Of a DNA stretch of 64,000 nt, positions 25,477 to 32,534 are shown piece by piece. The notes beneath the pieces were generated by a model that worked only from the letters and a program-made list of their open reading frames with translations, was not told the DNA's origin and did no database searches. The stretch lies in assembly GCA_900315095.1 (NCBI GenBank), contig OMXS01000003.1, positions 62,001 through 126,000 of the forward strand, written 5' to 3'. This stretch comes from an uncultured Prevotellaceae bacterium (GTDB taxonomy: Bacteria; Bacteroidota; Bacteroidia; Bacteroidales; Bacteroidaceae). A program made the translations under genes and the position numbers. Within the stretch, counting starts at the first letter, position 1. The number at the start of each line of letters is the position of its first letter.

Positions 25477-26573
25477 ACTTCAAATGCCCCTCCACGGAAT
25501 AGTTTTTCTATGTTATGACCAAATCTCAATTCTTTGTCAGTACAACTTTGTAAGGGTTTAATCTTATTGTCTTGTAAGATGAAATTACAGTCAGGACGTA
25601 GGAGTTCATTTGTCATTAGATAGGTGTTATGTGACGATGTGAATACCTGACAATCGAGATTAAACAATTGCTTGCATACTTCAAAGGCCAACTTGAAGTG
25701 ATAGAACGCATCGAATTCGTCAATGAAGACAAAGGATGCTCTGTTCATATTCTTGAGCCAGTAATATAGGAGTTGTAGCGAAAGTGTGCCAGTAGAGGCA
25801 ATTTCGTCAAACAAGGCAATGCCTGATTCAAATTGGCATGCAAGAAGTTTATCTGTCGGATTAGGAGTGGCAAATATAAACTCTTGACCGCTCACATTCT
25901 TAAGAAATTCTGTAAAATCTTCTACTAATCCGTTTTTAATAATAAACTCGTCTAATTGCGTCACACCATTCTCAAGTCCAATATATTCATTGGCCTTAAG
26001 ACAACGGAACCATAACATTGAATCAACAAAATCACGAAGAAGAATTAGATAATGGCTCTTAGATAAAGGATAAGACGTCAATAAATAATTAACTATAGAA
26101 ATATTATTGGCATTTGTTTGAAGATTGTTCTTTGCATCAGGGTTAATCGGGAAAAGCCCTTCATCTAAATACAAATTATTGAATTCACGCTTGAACACAT
26201 TAGTACCATCAACTGTCAAAGACTCTGCGAACAATGTACCAAACATATTTTTCCCATAATTATATTCTACGATTTGAGAACCAAATTTGAATGTGTATTC
26301 AAAGAACACCTTGCCTTTGGGATCTCCTCCGTAAATATAGTTTTTGTAATAATCCGCTTTCTTAAACTTTTGCGTCAAATGATATACTATATCAAACAAA
26401 GCTAAACCAAAATTGGATTTTCCGGACCCATTGGGGCCATAGATTATACCATTTTTGATAATGCCATCTTTGATAGCATTAGTATTGAATGAATAGTTAC
26501 TTGGATGGGACAAATCCCATTCTATTCTTTCGGCAAAGCCTCGGAAGTTTTTTACGGCAAATTTGATAAGCAT
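25473..26573 (-). CDS. AAA ATPase of a two-gene defence module (AAA15/OLD-like)
   Basis: 366 residues. It starts MLIKFAVKNFRGFAERIEW, typical of SMC-like/RecF-like ATPases. Walker A is GPNGSGKSNFGLALF (about 48-56), the signature region lies near STGTLSLQLLYYW, and Walker B is SFVFIDEFDAF (about 282), followed by a switch His in FTSSHNTYL. No long coiled coil is present, so it resembles the compact ATPases of anti-phage modules (PARIS AriA, AbiLi) more than OLD proteins with a fused TOPRIM. It is followed by the TOPRIM-like gene with a 4-bp overlap, and is the first gene of its own operon. Confidence 0.82.
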   Translation of the reverse strand: MLIKFAVKNFRGFAERIEWDLSHPSNYSFNTNAIKDGIIKNGIIYGPNGSGKSNFGLALFDIVYHLTQKFKKADYYKNYIYGGDPKGKVFFEYTFKFGSQIVEYNYGKNMFGTLFAESLTVDGTNVFKREFNNLYLDEGLFPINPDAKNNLQTNANNISIVNYLLTSYPLSKSHYLILLRDFVDSMLWFRCLKANEYIGLENGVTQLDEFIIKNGLVEDFTEFLKNVSGQEFIFATPNPTDKLLACQFESGIALFDEIASTGTLSLQLLYYWLKNMNRASFVFIDEFDAFYHFKLAFEVCKQLFNLDCQVFTSSHNTYLMTNELLRPDCNFILQDNKIKPLQSCTDKELRFGHNIEKLFRGGAFEV

Positions 26574-26598
26574 AACTATTTACTTATTTGTTTTGCTG

Positions 26599-26606
26599 CA
26601 AATATA
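26599..26606 (-). promoter_or_regulatory. -7 element of the ATPase/TOPRIM operon
   Basis: The minus strand reads TATATTTG about 25 bp before the start at 26573, in a context shared with the XRE-RM promoter. Confidence 0.5.
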
Positions 26607-26624
26607 CATAAAATATTTTACATC

Positions 26625-26677
26625 CCGTAATTTTTTTACGGAAAAATAACATTTATCGTATTAAAAGTACGATAAAT
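26625..26677. promoter_or_regulatory. Two adjacent palindromes, putative operator of the ATPase operon
   Basis: CCGTAA-TTTTT-TTACGG is at 26625-26641. ATTTATCGTA-TTAAAAG-TACGATAAAT, with perfect 10-bp arms, is at 26651-26677. They lie just upstream of the -7 element, where a repressor such as the XRE protein could act. Confidence 0.5.
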
Positions 26678-26746
26678 AACATCGATGACATAAAAATATA
26701 GTCAAAATGTCATTTCTCATAGTCTCCGAATATGTGATTTTTCAAA

Positions 26747-26894
26747 ACATATAACCTTCATCTACTTATAACAAATAAGCCCCGGAAGTCGGAACTTCCG
26801 GGGCTTTAGTGTATACATCTTCAAGATGCTTTATTCGTAATACTCAATTTTACGAGTCTGCTCCATTTCCTGACCCATCATTGAGCTCTTGCGG
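26747..26894. repeat. Right 148-bp direct repeat bounding the defence island
   Basis: Partner of 17966-18113. It is part of the intact locus: the last codons and the terminator of the gene at 26831. Confidence 0.9.
26777..26806 (-). terminator. Terminator of the 26831 gene
   Basis: AAGCCCCGGAAG-TCGGAA-CTTCCGGGGCTT is a perfect 12-bp stem placed just after the stop. Confidence 0.8.
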
Positions 26895-27349
26895 CTGATC
26901 CAGTTGCCGTGGTCGTCACACTTGATGTCTTTGTATGGCATGTCCATTACCTGACCGCCCATGTCGATGCTTTGATTGGTTACAACACCATTTTCGTTGT
27001 ATTTGTATGTGATGGTAATGTCATTGCCCATCATGCTGGTCTTCTGGCTTACCACCTTTCCGTTCTCCCACTTGAAAGTAACGGGAATCTTCTCGCCGCG
27101 CATCTCTCTCTTGGCTGACTGGAGATAACCGTCTGCATCATATACAGCGTCGGTCATGCCGTTCTCCATCTTTCCGTCCTGGGTGAAATTAGTTACTTGG
27201 TTTTGTCCCATGAATGATGTTGAGATAGACTTTACTGGTCCCGTTGCCTCGTTAACTTCAACGTCATGGAACTTTGTCTGTGCTTGCATGGCAAAAGGAA
27301 CTGCCAGCAACGCAATCATCATGATTGCCTTTTTCATCGTTTTTTTCAT
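26831..27349 (-). CDS. Secreted YD-repeat-like protein of unknown function
   Basis: 172 residues with a signal peptide (KKAIMMIALLAVPFAMQAQ); a start four codons later is equally possible. The mature part has degenerate strand-turn units such as VYDADGYLQSAKREM, KWENGKVVSQKTSM, YKYNENGVVTNQS and CDDHGNWISRKSS, like short RHS/YD repeats. No function is known. Its 3' end carries the right-hand copy of the 148-bp repeat, so this is probably the original locus next to which the island was inserted. Confidence 0.75.
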   Translation of the reverse strand: MKKTMKKAIMMIALLAVPFAMQAQTKFHDVEVNEATGPVKSISTSFMGQNQVTNFTQDGKMENGMTDAVYDADGYLQSAKREMRGEKIPVTFKWENGKVVSQKTSMMGNDITITYKYNENGVVTNQSIDMGGQVMDMPYKDIKCDDHGNWISRKSSMMGQEMEQTRKIEYYE

Positions 27350-27485
27350 TGTTTTAAATTAATAAGTGTACTAATAAGTGGATTTATAAGTTAAATGTTC
27401 TCCTTTGACGCACAGAAATATAAATGGTTTAATTTACAATTAAAAATATACTATAAAATTAATGCAGTTTTTTTATTTTCCAAAG

Positions 27486-27516
27486 TTTGCGATTTGGCGG
27501 TTTTTTATTATCTTTG
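27486..27516 (+). promoter_or_regulatory. Promoter of the five-gene operon at 27530-30491
   Basis: TTTG at 27486-27489, a 19-bp spacer and TATCTTTG at 27509-27516 match the consensus 13 bp before the ATG. Confidence 0.75.
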
Positions 27517-27529
27517 CAATCTATAGCAT

Positions 27530-28141
27530 ATGGAACAAGAGAAAATACTGTTTTTACATGGATTCTACGCAAGCGGTTCTTGTGTGCCAGCAATGGCATT
27601 ACGGGAGTCGTTTGAAGGCGTTGCCGAGCTGCTGACACCCGATTTGCCGATGCATCCCAAGGAGGCCGTGGGGTTTATATGCGGTTTGTGTGAGGCAGAG
27701 CATCCCCATGTGCTGGTGGGCAACAGTTGCGGTTCGTTCTATGCCCAGATGATTGCGCCTGTTCTTGGTATCCCTGCGTTGCTGGGTAATCCTCATTTCA
27801 GAATGACGGAGTTCTTGATGCCGAGAATAGGACAGCATCAGTATAAGTCACCACGCAGGGATGGGAAACAAGACTTCGTGATTGACGAGCAGTTGATTAG
27901 TGAGTTTGCCGAAATGGAAGCACATCAGTTCGACCATTGCCGTGATGACTGTCGCGACCGTGTGTGGGGACTGTTCGGCGAGCATGACACGTTGGCGCAT
28001 TTTGAGCCGCTGTTCCTTGAACATTACGACCGTGCGTTCCATTTCCCTGGCAATCACACTCCTACTGCCGAAGAGGTTCGCGAGTGGTATGTGCCGCTTA
28101 TTAAACGATTGTTGCAAAGACATTATAACATATCATTATGA
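27530..28141 (+). CDS. YqiA/YcfP-family alpha/beta hydrolase
   Basis: 203 residues. It opens with ILFLHGFYASG (oxyanion region) and has the nucleophile elbow GNSCGSFYA (Gly-x-Ser-x-Gly, Ser about 67). The acid probably lies in GLFGEHDTL and the His in FPGNHTPT. The lack of a signal peptide implies a cytoplasmic esterase; the natural substrate is unknown. It is the first gene of an operon and overlaps the next by 4 bp. Confidence 0.83.
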   Translation: MEQEKILFLHGFYASGSCVPAMALRESFEGVAELLTPDLPMHPKEAVGFICGLCEAEHPHVLVGNSCGSFYAQMIAPVLGIPALLGNPHFRMTEFLMPRIGQHQYKSPRRDGKQDFVIDEQLISEFAEMEAHQFDHCRDDCRDRVWGLFGEHDTLAHFEPLFLEHYDRAFHFPGNHTPTAEEVREWYVPLIKRLLQRHYNISL

Positions 28142-28443
28142 ATAAGGTTCGGATTACAGCCATACGCCAGACGGTCTATCACGACTTGATGGCAGAATAT
28201 GAGAATCCTATCGAGCACACTTGTGACGTCAAGGAAGGAGAGCAATGGATATCTGTTGACGGCAAGTGTCCTGAAGGGATGTGCCCTGCTGCGTGGTTTT
28301 CTATGCGAGAGTTTGTGGAGTCGTTGGCTCGTGGCGAAGGCAATTTCTATGACGGGTGGATGAAGAACCCCATGAGCGCGATGATAAGCTGTAACGACGG
28401 TTTCCGGCCTTTCAGTTTTTATATTGAGGTAATCGACGATTAA
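28138..28443 (+). CDS. TIGR04076-family protein
   Basis: 101 residues. The pattern KVRITAIRQ...CDVKEGEQW...GKCPEGMCPAAWFSMREFVESLARGEG...CNDGFRPFSFYIE fits the small TIGR04076 family, often found next to flavoproteins and reductases. Its three central cysteines may bind metal; no function is established. The start overlaps the hydrolase stop by four bases. Confidence 0.75.
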   Translation: MNKVRITAIRQTVYHDLMAEYENPIEHTCDVKEGEQWISVDGKCPEGMCPAAWFSMREFVESLARGEGNFYDGWMKNPMSAMISCNDGFRPFSFYIEVIDD

Positions 28444-28470
28444 GAAAACAACTAATAGCATACACTAACT

Positions 28471-29118
28471 ATGAAAATGATTATAATTATAGACGGAGGA
28501 CCGCGCAAGAATTTCAATACGGCGTCTATGTTGCAGAAGTTCGCCGATGGCGCAAGTTCTGTAAGCGAAGATGTTGAGGTGAAGACCGTGCGACTCTATG
28601 GTCTTGATTATAAGGGATGCATGTCGTGTATGGCATGCAAGATAAAGGGCAAGGCATCGAATGTATGTAAGTTCCGTGATGCCCTTACTCCAGTACTTGA
28701 GGATATCGCAGATGCCGACGGACTGGTGCTTGGTTCCCCCATCTATTTTGGCGACGTGACAGGGCAGATGCGCACCTTCCTTGAGCGTCTGACATTCCCT
28801 TGGCTGTCGTATAACGACTATAGCATGACGGCTCCGAAACGTATGCTTGTGGTGCTCGTCGAGACAATGAACGGAACGCCAGAGATGAACAACAGTCAGG
28901 GCTACGGTTCAATGGAGTATTGCATCAAGAGTGCCCTCGGAGAACCTGAGCGTCTCATAGCTTACAACACATATCAGGTGAAGAACTACGACCGCTACGA
29001 ACTGGCAGGATTCTCGGAAGAGGTTAAGCGGAAATACCGTGAAGACCATTGGGAAGAGGACTTGAATCATGCCTTCGAGGCAGGCAAGCGTATGGCAGAG
29101 AAAATAGTTGAGGCATAG
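28471..29118 (+). CDS. Flavodoxin-like NAD(P)H-dependent FMN reductase / iron-sulfur flavoprotein family
   Basis: 215 residues. The N-terminal strand and phosphate loop MIIIIDGGPRKNFNTASML binds FMN. CMSCMACKIKGKASNVC (about 51-67) supplies the cysteine cluster seen in iron-sulfur flavoproteins. ADGLVLGSPIYFGDVTGQMRTFLERL is the second flavin-binding segment. A cytoplasmic redox enzyme is likely; the substrate is unknown. The stop shares a base with the start of the AraC gene, so the regulator probably controls this unit. Confidence 0.85.
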   Translation: MKMIIIIDGGPRKNFNTASMLQKFADGASSVSEDVEVKTVRLYGLDYKGCMSCMACKIKGKASNVCKFRDALTPVLEDIADADGLVLGSPIYFGDVTGQMRTFLERLTFPWLSYNDYSMTAPKRMLVVLVETMNGTPEMNNSQGYGSMEYCIKSALGEPERLIAYNTYQVKNYDRYELAGFSEEVKRKYREDHWEEDLNHAFEAGKRMAEKIVEA

Positions 29119-30050
29119 TGAAGATACAGTTGCACCTAAATCAAGCAAACGACTATGCGCACGACATTGGCGCACCAGTCTACCATCCTCACGTCTCCAT
29201 CATCCATTATGATGAGGTGGGGGAGATACGGCATACGCTCAACCGTTTCAACGTATATGCCTTGTTCTTGCAAAAGGAGTTTCCTGAGAATCTCACTTAC
29301 GGCATAGGCACGTATATTGAGGGCGAAGGTTCGTTGCTGGCCTATGCTCCTGGGCAGATAGGCGGAAAGGCAGATGACGGTACTCTGAGGCAGTATCACG
29401 GATGGGTGCTGATGTTCGATGCCGAGTTCATCCGCGACACACAGGTGGAGCGCCAGTTGCACGACTACCGTTTCTTCTCTTATAACTCCAATGAGGCACT
29501 CTTCCTGACCACCGAGGAGAAGGACATCCTGACAAGGCTGATGGCGAACATTCGTGCCGAATTGTCAATGCACGGGAAGGAAGTGCAGTCGGACAATATT
29601 GTGAAGGACTACATCCTGTTGATTCTCGACTATTGCAACCGCTTCTATGCTCGCCAGTTCAACGAGCAGGCAAACACGGGCAGCGACATCCTCACCCGTT
29701 TCCAGCAGGTGCTTGTCGACTATTATGCCCGTGGGCTTCAGAAGACGAAAGGTTTCCCCAACGTGAAATACTGTGCCAGCGAGCTGTGTCTTTCACCAGG
29801 TTATTTCGGCGACATAGTGCGCAACGCACTTGGTGAGAGTCCCAAAGACTATATCCGCGGTTTTGTCATCATGCGGGCGAAAAACCTGATACTCGGCGGA
29901 ATGAGCATCGCGCAAGTGGCAGAGGAACTGGGTTTCGACTATCCTCAGCACTTCACCCGAATGTTCAAGTCATCCACAGGTCAAACACCCTCCCAGTTCA
30001 TGCAGAGCAAGCGAGAGGAAGGAGGGCAGAAAGAGACGTCTCAAGACTAA
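29118..30050 (+). CDS. AraC-family transcriptional regulator
   Basis: 310 residues from a GTG start that overlaps the TAG of the flavoprotein gene. The N-terminal part (1-150) is a cupin-like sensing region with YHPHVSIIHYDE and GSLLAYAPGQIG. The C-terminal 100 residues are the double HTH: NVKYCASELCLSPGYFGDIV and MSIAQVAEELGFDYPQHFTRMFKSSTGQTPSQF. It may respond to redox or small-molecule stress and regulate its own operon; the ligand is unknown. Confidence 0.88.
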   Translation: MKIQLHLNQANDYAHDIGAPVYHPHVSIIHYDEVGEIRHTLNRFNVYALFLQKEFPENLTYGIGTYIEGEGSLLAYAPGQIGGKADDGTLRQYHGWVLMFDAEFIRDTQVERQLHDYRFFSYNSNEALFLTTEEKDILTRLMANIRAELSMHGKEVQSDNIVKDYILLILDYCNRFYARQFNEQANTGSDILTRFQQVLVDYYARGLQKTKGFPNVKYCASELCLSPGYFGDIVRNALGESPKDYIRGFVIMRAKNLILGGMSIAQVAEELGFDYPQHFTRMFKSSTGQTPSQFMQSKREEGGQKETSQD

Positions 30051-30059
30051 ATAACTACT

Positions 30060-30491
30060 ATGAAGACAGGCTACACAGTTCTTTTCATCGTCCTCCTTTT
30101 ATGTTCATGCGGCGCAGATAAAGGGAAGGAGAAAATGAAGCAGACGGAGTTGGAAATGCAAGAGTCCCCATATACTCCTCCTGCTGCAACGCCCGTTCGT
30201 ATAGATTCCGTCCCAAAGAATGAACCGCCAAAGGCTTCGCAGCCATCGACTTCTGCTAATAATACACCTGTGCCACCTTCTGCGAAGGAAATCGTAATAT
30301 CGAAAGAGTATCAGGAAGGTTATGAAAAAGGTTATGACGACGGCGAGGATGATGCTGTGATGGAAAATGGCTGGGGTGGTCAGTATGATGACCAATGCTG
30401 TTATAAAGGCAAGAAACGAAAGGATTATCAGCATGGTTACGATGAAGGTTACGAGGCTGGTTACTATGACAACAAAGACAGCGATGAGTAA
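30060..30491 (+). CDS. Small lipoprotein with GY(E/D)xGY repeats
   Basis: 143 residues. The signal MKTGYTVLFIVLLLCSCGADK has a lipobox Cys. A Pro/Ser/Thr-rich linker (about 35-75) follows. The C-terminal half has repeated Tyr-Gly-Asp motifs: YQEGYEKGYDDGEDDA and YQHGYDEGYEAGYYD. No enzymatic motif is present, so function is unknown. It is the last gene before a strong terminator. Confidence 0.7.
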   Translation: MKTGYTVLFIVLLLCSCGADKGKEKMKQTELEMQESPYTPPAATPVRIDSVPKNEPPKASQPSTSANNTPVPPSAKEIVISKEYQEGYEKGYDDGEDDAVMENGWGGQYDDQCCYKGKKRKDYQHGYDEGYEAGYYDNKDSDE

Positions 30492-30508
30492 CGCTGTCTT
30501 TCTTTTTC
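30474..30508 (+). terminator. Terminator of the five-gene operon
   Basis: AAAGACAGCG-ATGAGTAA-CGCTGTCTTT is followed by TCTTTTT. The left arm overlaps the last codons of the lipoprotein gene. Confidence 0.85.
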
Positions 30509-30565
30509 TGCAAATTTGGTAGATTATTCCGTAATTCATTTAACGCCTTTTCTGGTTATTTTCAA

Positions 30566-30573
30566 TATCTTTG
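30566..30573 (+). promoter_or_regulatory. -7 element of the cyclophilin-like/hydrolase operon
   Basis: TATCTTTG lies 53 bp before the ATG at 30627. No clear -33 box was found. Confidence 0.45.
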
Positions 30574-30626
30574 CACCCAGAAAGGATTATATTGTTTGTT
30601 GATATGGTTAATTGAAATGTGTAATT

Positions 30627-31226
30627 ATGGGAAAACCAATAATCATTCGTCTGCTTGTCATAGCTCTTGCCCTGCTCGTGATGTCGTGTGGAGGTGATGA
30701 GGCACAGGCGCAGACAATAAAAGAAGAGGATATGACAGAGAAAATGTATATTACCATTGGTAACCAGACGCTTCCCGTGACGTTGGTGAAGAACAACGCC
30801 ACAGAAGCACTTATGGCGGCACTCGCAGCAAATTCTATCACCTACGAAGCTGATGACTATGGCGGCTTCGAGAAAGTGGGCGCGCTGGGAATGTCGTTGC
30901 CCACAAGCAATCAGCAACTGACCACTCAGGCAGGCGATGTAATCCTATATAGCGGCAACCAGATAGTGCTTTTCTATGGAAGCAACTCATGGAGTTACAC
31001 CCGACTGGGACGTATCGAGTACGAGTCGTTGGAGCAGTTGAAGTCATTTCTGAAAGCAGGGCAGGGTAGAGTTAGCGTGACGCTATCGGCAGAGAATGCA
31101 ACGGACATCAGTTCGGCGAAAGCAGATGACAACGATTCTGATGGTTATATAGCGCTAAATGGTGTGCGGATGCAAAGTCCTGTGAGAGGAATATATATTA
31201 AGAACGGAAAGAAAATAGTGAAATGA
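30627..31226 (+). CDS. Cyclophilin-like-fold lipoprotein with a sorting-like tail
   Basis: 199 residues from the ATG at 30627. The lipobox is in ALLVMSCGG. The body, MYITIGNQTLPVTLVKNN, YGGFEKVGALGMSLP, GDVILYSGNQIVLFYG and YTRLGRIE, fits the cyclophilin-like domain (Cyclophil_like2) of small bacterial proteins, for which peptidyl-prolyl activity is not shown. The end, PVRGIYIKNGKKIVK, copies the tail of secreted neighbours such as GIFIVGGKKVVIK, which is odd for a lipoprotein. It overlaps the next gene by 4 bp. Confidence 0.75.
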   Translation: MGKPIIIRLLVIALALLVMSCGGDEAQAQTIKEEDMTEKMYITIGNQTLPVTLVKNNATEALMAALAANSITYEADDYGGFEKVGALGMSLPTSNQQLTTQAGDVILYSGNQIVLFYGSNSWSYTRLGRIEYESLEQLKSFLKAGQGRVSVTLSAENATDISSAKADDNDSDGYIALNGVRMQSPVRGIYIKNGKKIVK

Positions 31227-32338
31227 AGAAGCTAGTGTTATCGCTCATGTTCGTAGCGGGAGTGCTTACAGCATGCAATAAGGAAAACAATAAAAACGAA
31301 GAAGATATGACAAAGTTGGAATTAACACAGGAGTGGGACAAGGTGTTCCCGCTGAGTGACAAGGTGAACCACCAGAAGGTGACTTTTGAAACGCAGTACG
31401 GACTGATTTTAGCAGCTGACCTTTATACCCCGAAGGATGCTCAAGGTAAGATGGCGGCTCTGGCCGTCTCTGGTCCTTTTGGAGCTACCAAGGAGCAGTC
31501 GAGTGGCCTCTATGCCATGCGTATGGCAGAACGAGGCTTCGTGGCACTTGCCTTCGACCCCTCATTTACAGGTGAGAGTAGCGGCGAACCGCGCCGCACG
31601 GCTTCGCCCGACATAAACACAGAGGACTTTATGGCTGCTGTCGACTTTCTCTCAGGATTGGAGAATGTGGATGCTGAGAAGATTGGCATCATCGGCATCT
31701 GCGGATGGGGAGGCATCGCACTCAATGCTGCCGCTGCCGATACCCGCATCAAGGCTACCGTTGCCTCCACGATGTATGATATGACCCGCGTCAGCGGTAA
31801 TGGTTATTTCGACAGCGAGGACAAGGAGGAATCGCGTCATGCTGCCCGAGAGGCAATGGCCAAGCAGCGTCTGGCTGATCCGATGGCTATGGCTGGCGGT
31901 GTTGTTGACCCTCTGCCTGCCGATGCTCCGCAGTTCGTGAAGGACTATTACGACTACTACAAGACCGAACGCGGTTATCATAAACGCAGCGGTAACTCTA
32001 ACGACGGATGGCGTGCAATAGGTACTCAGGCATATACCAATGCCCGTTTCCTTTACTACACCAACGAGATTCGCTCTGCCGTTCTTGTGATGCACGGAGA
32101 GAAAGCCCATTCGCGCTACTTCGGTGAGGATGCCTATAAATATATGGTGGAGGGCAAGCCGGCAGCGGGCATCAAACCCAATCCCGTTCCTGAGAACAAG
32201 CAGTTGCTCATAATCCCAGGTGCCTCCCATTGCGACCTCTACGATGGCGGTTACACAGAGCTTGTGGGCAAGGGAGAACCTAAGAATCTCATTCCTTGGG
32301 ATACTCTTGCTGAGTTCTTCACGAAGTACCTGAAGTAA
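31223..32338 (+). CDS. Lipoprotein alpha/beta hydrolase with a Cys nucleophile motif (dienelactone-hydrolase-like)
   Basis: 371 residues. The lipobox is in GVLTACNKE. The hydrolase domain has the elbow GICGWGGIAL, where Cys replaces the usual Ser (Gly-x-Cys-x-Gly), as in dienelactone hydrolases. An acid lies near VLVMHGEKAHSRY and the His is in IPGASHCDLYDGG. The natural substrate is unknown; the relation to YcjY/peptidase-S9-like esterases is clear from DLYTPKD and AFDPSFTGESSG. It is translationally coupled to the cyclophilin-like lipoprotein. Confidence 0.8.
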   Translation: MKKLVLSLMFVAGVLTACNKENNKNEEDMTKLELTQEWDKVFPLSDKVNHQKVTFETQYGLILAADLYTPKDAQGKMAALAVSGPFGATKEQSSGLYAMRMAERGFVALAFDPSFTGESSGEPRRTASPDINTEDFMAAVDFLSGLENVDAEKIGIIGICGWGGIALNAAAADTRIKATVASTMYDMTRVSGNGYFDSEDKEESRHAAREAMAKQRLADPMAMAGGVVDPLPADAPQFVKDYYDYYKTERGYHKRSGNSNDGWRAIGTQAYTNARFLYYTNEIRSAVLVMHGEKAHSRYFGEDAYKYMVEGKPAAGIKPNPVPENKQLLIIPGASHCDLYDGGYTELVGKGEPKNLIPWDTLAEFFTKYLK

Positions 32339-32361
32339 TATCTCTGCGGACTTTAAGGACT

Positions 32362-32396
32362 AATAGGATAATCTTCGGATTATCCTATTTCTTTTT
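32362..32396 (+). terminator. Terminator after the hydrolase lipoprotein
   Basis: AATAGGATAATC-TTCG-GATTATCCTATT followed by TCTTTTT. The preceding CGGACTTTAAGGACT is repeated before the terminator after the GH3 gene. Confidence 0.9.
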
Positions 32397-32485
32397 AATT
32401 ATAATAAATGAACGATTATTTCTTTTCTGCCCATTTCATAGTTTATAAAAAAACAAACAATAGCCTATAGAAGAAAAATATTTTG

Positions 32486-32493
32486 TATCTTTG
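32486..32493 (+). promoter_or_regulatory. -7 element of the GH3 gene
   Basis: TATCTTTG lies 41 bp before the ATG. The -33 box is unclear. Confidence 0.45.
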
Positions 32494-32534
32494 CAACGAG
32501 AAAACTAAAAAATACTAACCTAACATAGAATAAC

